From IMG/VR virus record IMGVR_UViG_3300032245_001048, positions 1 to 62,598 of that record: 62,598 nt of DNA, one strand, 5' to 3'. This stretch comes from a virus. Of this stretch, positions 15,715 through 24,584 are shown in pieces. The notes under the pieces were generated by a model. It saw nothing but the letters and a program-made list of their open reading frames with translations. It was not told the DNA's origin and ran no database searches. Position 1 is the stretch's first letter; the number at the start of each line of letters is the position of its first letter. The position numbers and the translations under genes are program-made.

Positions 15715-15742
15715 ATTATACAGAAATCCTAGAATCCGTCAA
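15715..15742 (-). promoter_or_regulatory. sigma70-like promoter for cobT-like gene
   Basis: TTGACG, 16-bp spacer ending in TG, TATAAT, 26 bp before the ATG at 15689. Confidence 0.85.
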
Positions 15743-15758
15743 GAAATTTCTTCGGAAG

Positions 15759-15776
15759 TGTTGTTTCCTAGCAACA
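15759..15776. promoter_or_regulatory. TGTTG-N8-CAACA dyad, copy 6
   Basis: Perfect arms; here the symmetry extends by one more pair (GTGTTG/CAACAC). It lies 16 bp upstream of the -35 of the cobT-like promoter. Confidence 0.75.
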
Positions 15777-15783
15777 CCAGCGA

Positions 15784-15945
15784 TTATTGATACAATTCCT
15801 TGCGTTTTTGGTAGTCGGAAAGGTCTTTTTCCATTCCTGTTAGTGCAGCCCACTTGCGGGTTACAATATCCAAGCGTTTCCAAGCAGGAATTTCTTCATC
15901 ATCTGCTCGAGCATCAAAAATTAATGGTTGATTTTGCTCATTCAT
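15784..15945 (-). CDS. small hypothetical protein, 53 aa
   Basis: Starts at the ATG at 15945, overlapping the upstream gene by 8 bases. Contains ARADDEEIPAWKRLDIVTR. Function unknown. Confidence 0.6.
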   Translation of the reverse strand: MNEQNQPLIFDARADDEEIPAWKRLDIVTRKWAALTGMEKDLSDYQKRKELYQ

Positions 15946-16126
15946 GCTTACTTCCTTCATTTTTATCGAAAATTTGTTGTTCCAGTGATGCTACTAATTC
16001 TTCCGCAAGCTTCGGATTGAATTTTACTAAGAAATAAGCTACATCATCTGCTGGAATGTGTCGCATATTGAACATAATCTCATCAATACCTCTATGTATT
16101 TGATTTTCTTCCCATTGCATTAACAT
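15938..16126 (-). CDS. hypothetical protein, 62 aa
   Basis: Helical small protein (FNPKLAEELVASLEQQIF). No known family. Confidence 0.6.
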   Translation of the reverse strand: MLMQWEENQIHRGIDEIMFNMRHIPADDVAYFLVKFNPKLAEELVASLEQQIFDKNEGSKHE

Positions 16127-16132
16127 AATTTC

Positions 16133-16303
16133 TCACATTTCATAATATTGGTCTATAACAACTACATTTTTACCGCTCACTTTTGCTTCTCCGAACGCTT
16201 TCATGGATTGTAACTCAATTTCTTGCTCTTGGCAAGTCAAAGAATTGAAATAATCCTGATAATCTTGCCAATCTTCTACTGTCCAACCATTTGGTGCTTG
16301 CAT
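16133..16303 (-). CDS. small hypothetical protein, 56 aa
   Basis: ATG at 16303 behind AGGAG. It is Gln- and Asp-rich (WTVEDWQDYQDYFN) with no known domain. Confidence 0.6.
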   Translation of the reverse strand: MQAPNGWTVEDWQDYQDYFNSLTCQEQEIELQSMKAFGEAKVSGKNVVVIDQYYEM

Positions 16304-16304
16304 T

Positions 16305-16649
16305 TCATCTCCTCATGCTTGAAATTTCTTTTGCTTCATTGTCGGTAAACACAGGAACAGCATTAGACTTGTGCATTGTTGCCACACCTTTCATTTTTTC
16401 ACCTGTATAAGAATGTTGGGTTTTCTTGGTACAAGGTATAAAACCCGTATCGATGGAAAGACATTGGGGAGTTTCCCGACCAACAGGAATTTTTGGAAGT
16501 GGTAATGTTTTAATTACCGTTTTGGAAAGAGATTTATTGCAAATCCGTGGTATTTCGGAAATTGACTTTAACCATTCTTCGTGACGTAACTTCACGACTT
16601 TTGGAACTTTGCGTTTTTTTGATTTTGGAATGTAACCGTATATCATCAT
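16305..16649 (-). CDS. conserved phage protein with YTG..MHKSNAVPVF motif
   Basis: 114 residues from the ATG at 16649 (CGGAGA upstream). A basic start (YIPKSKKRKVPK) is followed by a conserved C-terminal half: YTGEKMKGVATMHKSNAVPV and then an Arg-rich tail. I recognise this half from a very widespread phage family of unknown function. The upstream in-frame extension crosses the promoter at 16677-16705 and is excluded. Confidence 0.8.
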   Translation of the reverse strand: MMIYGYIPKSKKRKVPKVVKLRHEEWLKSISEIPRICNKSLSKTVIKTLPLPKIPVGRETPQCLSIDTGFIPCTKKTQHSYTGEKMKGVATMHKSNAVPVFTDNEAKEISSMRR

Positions 16650-16676
16650 AATGTAATCTCCGACTAGAAGAAAACC

Positions 16677-16705
16677 ATTATACAACAGTTTATGTGTAAT
16701 GTCAA
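16677..16705 (-). promoter_or_regulatory. consensus sigma70 promoter
   Basis: TTGACA, 17-bp spacer, TATAAT, 27 bp before the ATG at 16649. Confidence 0.9.
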
Positions 16706-16711
16706 GTCTTT

Positions 16712-16729
16712 TGTTGTTTTGGTACAACA
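16712..16729. promoter_or_regulatory. TGTTG-N8-CAACA dyad, copy 7
   Basis: Perfect arms, same 18 bases as copy 5. It lies 6 bp upstream of the -35 box. Confidence 0.75.
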
Positions 16730-16824
16730 CCAGTACCAAAGCCTTATTTCAAAAGCGGACACCAATACTTATGATAAAAAAATCAGAATTTAGTGGTATT
16801 CTTATTATTTCTCATTAGGTGAAA

Positions 16825-17007
16825 TTAACTATTTTCCCACCGACTGTCGGATTCTGATGTTTCAGCATCCTCCAATAACGATTCTTCTTCATGCTGAGTT
16901 AATAATTTTTTAATCTCAGCGTGTTCATTACGATGTTTACTGTGTGTATAAATGTAATCATCATTATACTCTTTGTTTTTTCTAAACTTACCAACAAACT
17001 TGGTCAC
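16825..17007 (-). CDS. small charged protein, 60 aa
   Basis: Begins MTKFVGKFRKNKEYNDDY, a start I recall from small proteins of aquatic T4-like phages. It ends in a Glu/Ser-rich tail. Follows the nucleotidyltransferase-like gene by 9 bases. Confidence 0.65.
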   Translation of the reverse strand: MTKFVGKFRKNKEYNDDYIYTHSKHRNEHAEIKKLLTQHEEESLLEDAETSESDSRWENS

Positions 17008-17016
17008 TACTATCTC

Positions 17017-17388
17017 CTATTTCATGGTTTCAAATGTTATGCCTCTGATTTTTGTTTCCGGCATATTATGCATATCCATATCTGACACATAAGTGATGTC
17101 GGTATTTGGATAACAAATTTTTACAATTTTAAGAAGCTGACAGACTGTGCCATCAGAATCATTGAAAGTAAATATTTCATCAACGCATCTGAGATTACTT
17201 ACAATATCTCGGCGAGTATCATAGTTGTGAACAAACCCTCCACGAGCATACATCATCCACCAATCTGAATGAACTCCGACAACCAACCAATCTCCCTTTC
17301 GTTTACTTTTTTTTAGAAATTGAAGGTCTTCCGATGTTAACGGGTCGAATTCACCACAGACGATAATTATTCTATCTCTTTTTTGCAT
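17017..17388 (-). CDS. cytidylyltransferase-like protein with altered HxGH
   Basis: 123 residues with a Rossmann-type nucleotidyltransferase start (IIIVCGEFDPLTSEDLQFL), as in TagD/RfaE-type enzymes. It also has GDWLVVGVHSDWW and a DTRRDIV-like helix. The catalytic HxGH is replaced by TSED, and no ISTSxR-type motif is visible. It may therefore bind a nucleotide or sugar without catalysis, or act by another route. It lies next to rnh and a DUF6433-like gene. Confidence 0.65.
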   Translation of the reverse strand: MQKRDRIIIVCGEFDPLTSEDLQFLKKSKRKGDWLVVGVHSDWWMMYARGGFVHNYDTRRDIVSNLRCVDEIFTFNDSDGTVCQLLKIVKICYPNTDITYVSDMDMHNMPETKIRGITFETMK

Positions 17389-17810
17389 TAAGGTATGAGA
17401 GTGGGAAATGCTTCCTTTACGAATTTATAATCTAAACCTCTCACGCCTTGGTCTTTTCTAAAGATACCAATAATAACTTCAGCTTCACGGGGTTCTAAAG
17501 ATTCCAATAAAAGAATCAATAGTTCATTTTGCCTTCTTGGGGATAATTTTTCAGCTTCAGGATGTCCTTCCTGAAATAGATACAACTTTCTAATTTCGGT
17601 AGAAAGTTGACATGGTGAGATTCCTGGTTTTGTATCAGGAATTTTGTAGTTCTCTGGCATATCCTTGATTTTCCAATTACAATCTGGATGAAATGTGAAT
17701 TGTAAGACATCCACCAAAGTCTTTGATAGGTTCTTCTCTATTACTTCCATCTTGGCTTTTTTACCATTGGCTTCTTCAAATTCATCAAATACTTCATAAA
17801 TATTTTTCAT
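17388..17810 (-). CDS. DUF6433-like conserved T4-like phage protein
   Basis: 140 residues with the family-like start MKNIYEVFDEFE and the segment LLESLEPREAEVIIGIF. In T4-like phages this family often lies near replication genes, as here next to rnh (1-base TAATG-type junction at 17810). Function unknown; the name is from memory. Confidence 0.65.
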   Translation of the reverse strand: MKNIYEVFDEFEEANGKKAKMEVIEKNLSKTLVDVLQFTFHPDCNWKIKDMPENYKIPDTKPGISPCQLSTEIRKLYLFQEGHPEAEKLSPRRQNELLILLLESLEPREAEVIIGIFRKDQGVRGLDYKFVKEAFPTLIP

Positions 17811-18655
17811 TAAAATTCCTCTATTACATCCATTAAGTTTTTCAGTTTATGTTCTATAAAATAGTTCAGTAACTTTTGGCGAGATGCCGGTTTTGTTTCT
17901 TCATATGTATTTATAATTTTTTCTTTAATCTCAATTGGAATAAAAGTTAAGTCAATTAATGTAGCATTACGCATATAATTGGCCTTGGTCGTTTCATCCT
18001 GTTCAAGGTAACTCTCCTGCATAAGTTTGTCAAGTGTACCTTTGGTAATTGGTTTCTGTCTTAGGTCACGCACAAAACAATCTCCAGGTGATAAGATATT
18101 AGGAATGCCATCACCTTTATCACCACGAATAATCTTCTCTTTTAAATCCATGATTGGGTTCTTGGAGATTACATATTTCTTTTGTGCAGGATTGTATTGT
18201 TTTACATCTTTATAGTTTTGTAATTGTAAAAAATCACCATCACTAGAAAGAATCAAAATCTTTTCGTGTGCCGAATAAATTGGCGTTAATGTACCAATGA
18301 TATCATCCGCTTCAGCACCTTCTACATCAATTACTTTATATGGGAAGTTTTCTTTGAGTTCTACCTTGAACTTAGCCAACATATCGAAAATCATGTGCCA
18401 ATCTAAATCTGATTTTTCACGAGTTTTCTTACGGCCAGCTTTGTAGAATGGAAAATAATCTTTACGCCAATACTTACGATTATCGCAACACAATACAACA
18501 TCACCATATTCTTTACGGAAATTTCGAATGTGCATACGCAGAATATTCAGAATCATGTGTCTTACTAGATTTTCATCCAGCTTTACACCTTTCTGATTTG
18601 ATATCTGTGCCATAAGACCAGATAGTAATACTTGATTTAAGTCAACGAGAATCAT
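17810..18655 (-). CDS. rnh: RNase H / 5'-3' exonuclease (FEN-type)
   Basis: 281 residues. Acidic metal-binding motifs of the T4 RNase H and FEN family are present: MILVDLNQ at the start, EGAEADDIIG, SSDGDFLQL and RGDKGDGIPN (helix-hairpin-helix loop). The enzyme removes RNA primers during lagging-strand synthesis. It sits among other replication genes but is separate from the polymerase-helicase block. A TATAAATA match at 17908-17915 inside the gene could be a late start for the next gene or chance. Confidence 0.9.
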   Translation of the reverse strand: MILVDLNQVLLSGLMAQISNQKGVKLDENLVRHMILNILRMHIRNFRKEYGDVVLCCDNRKYWRKDYFPFYKAGRKKTREKSDLDWHMIFDMLAKFKVELKENFPYKVIDVEGAEADDIIGTLTPIYSAHEKILILSSDGDFLQLQNYKDVKQYNPAQKKYVISKNPIMDLKEKIIRGDKGDGIPNILSPGDCFVRDLRQKPITKGTLDKLMQESYLEQDETTKANYMRNATLIDLTFIPIEIKEKIINTYEETKPASRQKLLNYFIEHKLKNLMDVIEEF

Positions 18656-18686
18656 ACCAAACTTTCAATAGTTTCAAAACTCCATT

Positions 18687-19037
18687 TTACATGGATTCTT
18701 TCATATTGTCAAGTAGTTTATTAATTATTTTTTCTGATGTGGTCGTTCTTTTAGCAATTATACCATAAAATCCGGATGGTATTAATCCAGAAATGTATTC
18801 TAATGGATCTGATAGTATTGCTTCAAACGAATCCAAGTCGCCATACTCATCTTTTTTTTCTTTACTATCTCTGAACAAGACAATGTGATAAGATTCACCT
18901 AGAGTGCTTCCGCCAACTGGAAGACCTTTATTAGCATACTCTTGTCCTATGATTGTAATTTGGCCTTCTTCGTCACCTTCCAAAAAGGTTAAGAAGTCAA
19001 ACGGCTCTTTCTTCAGATATTTTAAGAAGTCTAGCAT
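18687..19037 (-). CDS. hypothetical protein, 116 aa
   Basis: Soluble, with FLTFLEGDEEGQITIIGQEY and LIPSGFYGII. No family recognised. It overlaps the GIY-YIG gene by 41 bases, so it probably depends on that gene's translation. Confidence 0.6.
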   Translation of the reverse strand: MLDFLKYLKKEPFDFLTFLEGDEEGQITIIGQEYANKGLPVGGSTLGESYHIVLFRDSKEKKDEYGDLDSFEAILSDPLEYISGLIPSGFYGIIAKRTTTSEKIINKLLDNMKESM

Positions 19038-19443
19038 TATAGTCCTTGATATGTGATTTTCTAACTCGTACCATTATCCATGAATTGTAGTAGTCATCTG
19101 ATTCCATGACACCACGGATAAATTGTTCTTTAGCTTCAAGATAACCACATTCACCTTTAGACTGGCAAAGATGTAGTATTTCTCTAGTGAAGTTTTCATT
19201 CCCTAATGATAACACATCTTGAACCAGTTCGGCACTACTTCCATAGTAAGTTTGCCAATCACTTGGTGTTTTATACCTTTTTTTCTTACCTTTGACTTGT
19301 TTGGTTTTGGCAGAATAAAAAAATTTCTTGCCTATGTATTTTCTACCATTCGTCAGATTAATTATCTGATACACGAACCCGTAATTATTACCAATCAAAT
19401 CTTCAGTAAAATCTTTACCATCATATTGCCAGTTTAGTCCCAT
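18997..19443 (-). CDS. GIY-YIG-type nuclease-like protein
   Basis: 148 residues. The segment GFVYQIINLTNGRKYIGKK corresponds to the GIY...YIG core, followed by an Arg/Lys-rich part and EAKEQFIRG carrying the candidate catalytic Glu. In T4-like phages such proteins are homing or repair nucleases; this one sits in a regular gene order and starts MGLNWQYDGK, a form I recall as conserved in aquatic T4-like phages, so it may be a fixed gene rather than a mobile one. Confidence 0.75.
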   Translation of the reverse strand: MGLNWQYDGKDFTEDLIGNNYGFVYQIINLTNGRKYIGKKFFYSAKTKQVKGKKKRYKTPSDWQTYYGSSAELVQDVLSLGNENFTREILHLCQSKGECGYLEAKEQFIRGVMESDDYYNSWIMVRVRKSHIKDYNARLLKISEERAV

Positions 19444-19619
19444 TCTCCAGTATCCAAATCTTCATCATCCTCTATATAGTCCTCGGATAATTCTTCGATT
19501 TGTTCACCGCAAAACGGACACATTTCAGGTAAATCTTGTGAGACCATTTCTTCCATAAATGATACAGTATAAGTTGATTCACAACTTAGACATTCTCCTG
19601 ATAATTGTTTGTGTGTCAT
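19434..19619 (-). CDS. zinc-ribbon protein, 61 aa
   Basis: Two CxxC pairs (CLSC near 10-13, CPFC near 34-37) suggest a zinc ribbon, followed by an acidic tail (EDYIEDDEDLDTGE). It lies between the GIY-YIG gene and nrdB. A DNA- or protein-binding adaptor is likely. Confidence 0.75.
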   Translation of the reverse strand: MTHKQLSGECLSCESTYTVSFMEEMVSQDLPEMCPFCGEQIEELSEDYIEDDEDLDTGEWD

Positions 19620-19628
19620 TATACATCC

Positions 19629-20615
19629 TTATTTGGCCCAAACATCACCCCAATCTCCAGACAAAGCACCTTTTGCATAATCGGTTGCTCTGTTCTCAAA
19701 GAAGTTTGTGTGTGTTGGTGCGTTAATCATTTCTTCTACCCACGGTAGAGGATTTCTTTTCACTTTAAACTGACCTTTGAGTCCTAAAGAAATCAATCTT
19801 CGGTCGGCAATATAACGAATATACTTCTTAACATCTTCAGCAGATAAATCTTCCATGGCGCCCATAGCAAATGCCAAATCAATAAACTTATCTTCCAATT
19901 CTACCATGCGTTCAGCAATAGTATATAAACGACCTTTTAGTTCATCGTTCCAAATTTCACGATTTTCCTCTATGTATGTGCGGAACAATTTAATCATATT
20001 CTCGGTGTGTTGTGTTTCATCAACGATAGACCAAGTAACAATCTGACCCATACCTTTCATCTTACCATGGCGTGGGAAGTTCAACAACATAATGAAGGAT
20101 GAGAACAACTGCATACCTTCAGTAAAGGCAGAGAACACGGCAATATGTGTTGCTGTATTTTCTTTGGTAGTATTCTTTGAAGAAATGTCCAAAACATAAT
20201 CGTGTTTTTCTTTCATTTCTGCATATGCCATAAACTCATTGTAAGTTGTGTCTGGCAATCCAAGAGTTTCAATCAAATGGGAGTAAGCGGCAATATGTAA
20301 GGCTTCACGAGCAGCAAAGCCTAATAACATCATGCGTATTTCGGGTTGAGGGAAATAAGGCAGATAATTATTAACATAACCCCCAGCAACGTCAATATCT
20401 CCTTGGGTGAAGAATCTAAAAATGTGTGTGAGAAATTGTTTTTCTTCTTTAGTAAGTTTCTTTTTCCAATCCTTAACATCTTCAAGCATTGGTACTTCAG
20501 TATGCAACCAGTGAGATTGCTCATGCTTAAGCCATGCATCATAAGCCCAAGCATAATTAAAAGGTTTAAAATATGAACGTTCATCGGTCATCCTTGATTC
20601 TGTTTTTTTAATCAT
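19629..20615 (-). CDS. nrdB: class I ribonucleotide reductase, beta subunit
   Basis: 328 residues. The diiron ligands and radical Tyr are visible: QGDIDV, then EALHIAAY with Glu, His and the Tyr in the same spacing as E. coli E115/H118/Y122, EGMQLF, and DETQHTEN (Glu-x-x-His). It generates the radical for NrdA, which is encoded at 22732-24537 with five genes between. It is a regular class Ia-like size. The ATG at 20615 overlaps the end of the phosphoesterase gene. Confidence 0.93.
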   Translation of the reverse strand: MIKKTESRMTDERSYFKPFNYAWAYDAWLKHEQSHWLHTEVPMLEDVKDWKKKLTKEEKQFLTHIFRFFTQGDIDVAGGYVNNYLPYFPQPEIRMMLLGFAAREALHIAAYSHLIETLGLPDTTYNEFMAYAEMKEKHDYVLDISSKNTTKENTATHIAVFSAFTEGMQLFSSFIMLLNFPRHGKMKGMGQIVTWSIVDETQHTENMIKLFRTYIEENREIWNDELKGRLYTIAERMVELEDKFIDLAFAMGAMEDLSAEDVKKYIRYIADRRLISLGLKGQFKVKRNPLPWVEEMINAPTHTNFFENRATDYAKGALSGDWGDVWAK

Positions 20616-21357
20616 TTATTATTGTGTTCCAAGTTATTATTTCCCATTTACCATCGGCGTGTTCTACTAATGCGGTGCAGGACTCTACCCAATCACCGTC
20701 ATTCATATAGATTACACCATCTATTTTTTTTATTTCTGCTGTGTGTATGTGTCCACATATTACGCCATCAAACCCACGCTTTTTACAATATCTAGCTAAA
20801 TTCTTTTCAAATTGAAATATAAAGTCCATTGATGATTTGACTTTATGTTTTAGATATTTACTTATTGACCAATATCCAAAACCTATTTTATGTCTAAACC
20901 AATTTAATTTACTATTCAATTCTAAAACAAAGTCATAGGCTTTATCACCTAAAAAAGATAACCATGGAGCAATCTTACTGATACCATCAAATAAATCGCC
21001 ATGTGTTATAAGATATCTCTTACCATCGACACCAATATGTTCAGCTTGATTAACAATTTCAATCATGCCAAAAGTAAAACCATATGGTATCATTGGCCGT
21101 AAGAATTCATCATGATTGCCTGCAACATAAATTACTTTTGTCCCACGCTTTGCATGACCCAATACTCTACGAACAACATTGGTGTGACTTTGTTTCCACT
21201 TCCATTTATTCTGTTGTATTTTCCAAGCATCAATTATATCACCCACCAAATACAACGTTTCACAGCTATTGTGTTTCAGAAAATTATTTAATAATTCTGC
21301 TTTACAATCTCTTGTTCCCAAATGCACATCACTAATGAAAATAGTTTTGTAATGCAT
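20608..21357 (-). CDS. LpxH-like calcineurin-type phosphoesterase
   Basis: 249 residues with a full set of metallophosphoesterase motifs: DVHLG, GDIID, GNHD, HGD and GHIHT. The layout resembles UDP-2,3-diacylglucosamine diphosphatase (LpxH) relatives that act in lipid A synthesis. For a phage it could alter host envelope lipids or act on other phosphoesters. The substrate cannot be read from the sequence. Confidence 0.8.
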   Translation of the reverse strand: MHYKTIFISDVHLGTRDCKAELLNNFLKHNSCETLYLVGDIIDAWKIQQNKWKWKQSHTNVVRRVLGHAKRGTKVIYVAGNHDEFLRPMIPYGFTFGMIEIVNQAEHIGVDGKRYLITHGDLFDGISKIAPWLSFLGDKAYDFVLELNSKLNWFRHKIGFGYWSISKYLKHKVKSSMDFIFQFEKNLARYCKKRGFDGVICGHIHTAEIKKIDGVIYMNDGDWVESCTALVEHADGKWEIITWNTIIND

Positions 21358-21365
21358 TTTTTCCT

Positions 21366-22004
21366 TTATTGCTGCATTAATTTATCAACAAACTCTAATA
21401 ATAATTTGTGATGGCTATTATTATGCCAATAAGGTTTCATCCAAGAATAACTATCATACCAAAATTTTTCACTCTCAGGATGACAACCTATCAATCCAAT
21501 TCTTTTTTGCATTATCGCCATTGGATCTCCGTTGGCGTATGTTGCAATTGTTTTAAATCCTTCACCTGTTAAAGCACAACCATCATAAAAAAACATCTTT
21601 TCTTTTTGACCATTCCATGTAACATCAATGGCTTTGGCATGAGGCCTTTTTGTATCAGTATTGGGTTGTTTAATATACTGAACTGCATCCACATTATTGA
21701 GTATGTTAAAATAATCTTTACCGGCCCAATATGCTCCCATACAAATACCAAGGTATTTACCACCTTTTTTTACAAAATCAATTATCAATTTTGAATTATT
21801 TTTAAGTATTGTATCATATGAGTCTGAATTTCCAAAACCTCCAGGAAAAACAACCATATCTACGCCATCAAGAAATCCATCTTCAACTTCATTTTTTGAA
21901 AATATCTTAAAATTATAATGTGGAGATAATGCTTTGATTACACCATTACTTGATTGTACCGAACATTTTGGGTCACATACAAATAAAGCAAGTGTAGGTT
22001 TCAT
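21366..22004 (-). CDS. glutamine-amidotransferase-like protein (BPL_N type)
   Basis: 212 residues. The nucleophile elbow GICMGAYWAG and the GCHPES segment (His and Glu) are kept, as in class I amidotransferase-like proteins related to the N-terminal part of biotin-protein ligase. VVFPGGFG is the oxyanion region. No synthase partner domain is attached. It sits between the phosphoesterase and iscA. The reaction is unknown. Confidence 0.75.
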   Translation of the reverse strand: MKPTLALFVCDPKCSVQSSNGVIKALSPHYNFKIFSKNEVEDGFLDGVDMVVFPGGFGNSDSYDTILKNNSKLIIDFVKKGGKYLGICMGAYWAGKDYFNILNNVDAVQYIKQPNTDTKRPHAKAIDVTWNGQKEKMFFYDGCALTGEGFKTIATYANGDPMAIMQKRIGLIGCHPESEKFWYDSYSWMKPYWHNNSHHKLLLEFVDKLMQQ

Positions 22005-22014
22005 AAGTTAAATA

Positions 22015-22338
22015 TTAAAATGCTACCGATGAACCACAACCACAAGTTGCTTTAACCTCAGGATTCGATATAACGAACTGTGAATTGAATTTTTCTTCTT
22101 TATAATCTATTGTTGCTTCCATTAAATATTGTGCTGACATAGAGTCAACAAATACTTTAACGCCTTCTTTTTCAATTACAAAATCATCTTCTTCTTGATT
22201 ATCTTCAAAAGAAAACGAATATTTAAATCCGGAACAACCCCCGCCTTTAACAGATATTCTTAATGCTAAATTAGGATTCTTTTCTTCAACAATTAAATCT
22301 CCAATTTTATTGAAAGCGTTATCAGTTACATTAATCAT
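22015..22338 (-). CDS. iscA: A-type Fe-S carrier (IscA/ErpA-like)
   Basis: 107 residues. The three cluster Cys are Cys35 (GGGCSG) and Cys99/Cys101 (CGCG), the hallmark of A-type carriers that pass Fe-S clusters or iron to target proteins. Its ATG follows the iscU stop by one base, so the two are surely co-expressed. A-type proteins are known in several aquatic phages; having IscU beside it is less usual. Confidence 0.92.
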   Translation of the reverse strand: MINVTDNAFNKIGDLIVEEKNPNLALRISVKGGGCSGFKYSFSFEDNQEEDDFVIEKEGVKVFVDSMSAQYLMEATIDYKEEKFNSQFVISNPEVKATCGCGSSVAF

Positions 22339-22339
22339 T

Positions 22340-22726
22340 TTATACCTTACATGAACATTTAAGTTCGTAGTCTTTTATTGCTGCTTTAATTGCATATTCT
22401 GCCAAGATTGAGCAGTGTATCTTGACAGGTGGTAAAGCAAGCTCTTCTGCAATCTGAGAATTCTTAATTGATCCTGCTTGTTCTAGGGTTTTACCCTTGA
22501 CCCACTCAGTAACAAGGCTTGAACTAGCAATAGCCGATCCACACCCGTATGTTTTAAATTTCGCATCAGTAATTATTCCGTCTTGCACTTTGATTTGTAG
22601 TTTCATTACATCACCACAAGCAGGCGCACCCACCATACCGGTACCTACATTCTCATCATTCGAATCCATTTTACCAACATTTCGTGGATTTTCGTAGTGG
22701 TCTAGTACTTTATTTGAATATGCCAT
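22340..22726 (-). CDS. iscU: IscU-like Fe-S scaffold
   Basis: 128 residues, full length. All key residues are present: Cys37 with Asp39 (PACGD), Cys62 (YGCGS), His104-Cys105 and the LPPVK motif (98-102) that is recognised by the HscA chaperone. So it should accept sulfur from host IscS and dock with host HscA/HscB. No phage IscS is in the window. It sits directly after nrdA, with 5 bases between them. Confidence 0.93.
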   Translation of the reverse strand: MAYSNKVLDHYENPRNVGKMDSNDENVGTGMVGAPACGDVMKLQIKVQDGIITDAKFKTYGCGSAIASSSLVTEWVKGKTLEQAGSIKNSQIAEELALPPVKIHCSILAEYAIKAAIKDYELKCSCKV

Positions 22727-22731
22727 TTAAT

Positions 22732-24537
22732 TTAACCTTCGCAAGCAATACAATCGTTACCTTGAGCAATCTGTGTCATATCTAGCTCTTTGATAACATT
22801 TCTTTCGATTCTCTTAGATACCTTATCTGCTTTACCAATCTTTTCAGAACGGCAGTAGTAAAGAGTTTTCAGTCCTTTTTTCCATGCCATAAAATGAATG
22901 GCGTGGATATATTTGATATGTGCATCTGGTCTAAAGAACAAGTTCAATGATTGTGCTTGGTCGATATATGCTTGTCTATCACCAGCTAATTCAATCACCC
23001 ATCTTTGGTCAATCTCCATGGATGTTTTGAATACATCTTTTTCGTGTTGGTCTAAAATGTCTAAGTGTTGGCAAGAACCGTCATTAGCAATAATGGAAGA
23101 CCAGATATCATTATATGCATCAGTATCGATTTCGTGTTTATCGTTAGCTAAATGATTTTGAATAACTTGGTCTAACCACTTGTTCTTATTTAAGAAGGAT
23201 CCCGAAAGAGTATCTTGTCTATAAGCGTTAGCACGGTAAGGTTCAATACTAGGGCTAGTATTACCCATGATAATTGAAGAAGATGCGTTTGGTGCGATAG
23301 CCATAAGATGACTAAAACGATTGCCAGTTCCCACCGCATCAGGAGCCTCACCTCTTTCCAATCCAAGTTGTTTATTAGCATTATCTAATCCTTCTCGAAT
23401 AGATTTGAAAATACGGTTGTTGGCAACTTTTGCCATAACACCTTCAAAAGCAATTCCGTTACGCTGTAGATAAGCATGAAACCCGAGAGCACCGATACCA
23501 ATAGAACGCTCTCGTCCAGCGGAATATCTAGCACGAGCAATAGCATCGGGAGCATTAGCAATGAAGAAGCTAAGGACATTATCAAGCATCTCAGCAACAT
23601 CTTTAAGGAATAATTTATTGTCTTTCCATTCATCATAAGTTTCCAAGTTTAATGAAGATAAGCAACATACAGCAGTTCTTTCTTCGTTTGTAGGCAAAAT
23701 AATTTCAGAACATAGATTTGATTGATGAACTTTCAAACCTTTATCTTTTAACCATTGTGGTAAATGGTTGTTGCTTGTATCGATGTAATGAATGTATGGT
23801 TCACCAGTATGCATACGCAATTCAAGAATCATTTGCCATAACATCTTTGCAGATACAGTTTCACGGATTTCTTTTGATGCTGGATCAACTAGATTCCAAG
23901 AATCATCAAATTCCGGATCCAACATGGCCTGTTCAATAAGATGCATGAACTCATCAGTAATATTAATACCGTGATGTAAATTTAAACACCGCTGGTTTGG
24001 ATCACCAGTCGGCTTACGCATTTCTAAAAACCCAATAATATCCGGATGAGAAATGTCGAGGTAAGCAGCATAACTGCCCCGGCGAGTGCGACCTTGCCTG
24101 TATGCCAAAGAACTGGCGTCATAGATTTTGAGGTGAGGCATGACACCAGTAGATTTATCGTCTGCTGAACGAATACCAAAGCCAATACCAACACCACCCC
24201 CGAGCATAGAAAGCCAATTAGTTTCTGATAGATTATCAACTAATCCCTCCGCAGTATCTTCAATATAATTAAGGAAACATGATATAGGCATCCCACGCTT
24301 ACTACGACCAAAACTGAGAATGGGAGTAGAATAAGAGAGCCAATGCTTACTGCTGTATTCATATAATCTTTGTGCGTGTTCATCGTTAGTTCCAAATGAT
24401 TTTGATACAAATGCAAATCTATGTTGTGGTGAAGTTTCATCCTCTTTCATGTATGATTCTTGTAATCGTTTAATTCCAAGTTCATCAAATAATTTATCTC
24501 GTTCTAAATCTATTTTAATGCCCAAATGTTCAGTCAT
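22732..24537 (-). CDS. nrdA: class I ribonucleotide reductase, alpha subunit
   Basis: 601 residues, shorter than cellular NrdA because the N-terminal ATP-cone is missing, so dATP feedback inhibition is probably lost. The active-site segment NLCSE (274-278), a redox Cys near 87 (SCFLN), Cys291 or 292 and the C-terminal CIACEG redox tail are present. With NrdB it makes deoxynucleotides for phage DNA synthesis; the tail would be re-reduced by thioredoxin or glutaredoxin. Confidence 0.93.
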   Translation of the reverse strand: MTEHLGIKIDLERDKLFDELGIKRLQESYMKEDETSPQHRFAFVSKSFGTNDEHAQRLYEYSSKHWLSYSTPILSFGRSKRGMPISCFLNYIEDTAEGLVDNLSETNWLSMLGGGVGIGFGIRSADDKSTGVMPHLKIYDASSLAYRQGRTRRGSYAAYLDISHPDIIGFLEMRKPTGDPNQRCLNLHHGINITDEFMHLIEQAMLDPEFDDSWNLVDPASKEIRETVSAKMLWQMILELRMHTGEPYIHYIDTSNNHLPQWLKDKGLKVHQSNLCSEIILPTNEERTAVCCLSSLNLETYDEWKDNKLFLKDVAEMLDNVLSFFIANAPDAIARARYSAGRERSIGIGALGFHAYLQRNGIAFEGVMAKVANNRIFKSIREGLDNANKQLGLERGEAPDAVGTGNRFSHLMAIAPNASSSIIMGNTSPSIEPYRANAYRQDTLSGSFLNKNKWLDQVIQNHLANDKHEIDTDAYNDIWSSIIANDGSCQHLDILDQHEKDVFKTSMEIDQRWVIELAGDRQAYIDQAQSLNLFFRPDAHIKYIHAIHFMAWKKGLKTLYYCRSEKIGKADKVSKRIERNVIKELDMTQIAQGNDCIACEG

Positions 24538-24584
24538 GCTTTTGCCTTAAAGTGTTATCGTTATTATTATTTTACTACACAAAC

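Noticed and set aside
17908-17915. TATAAATA inside rnh
   Set aside because: An exact match, but 98 bases before the next start and inside an AT-rich codon run; chance cannot be excluded, so it is not listed as a promoter.
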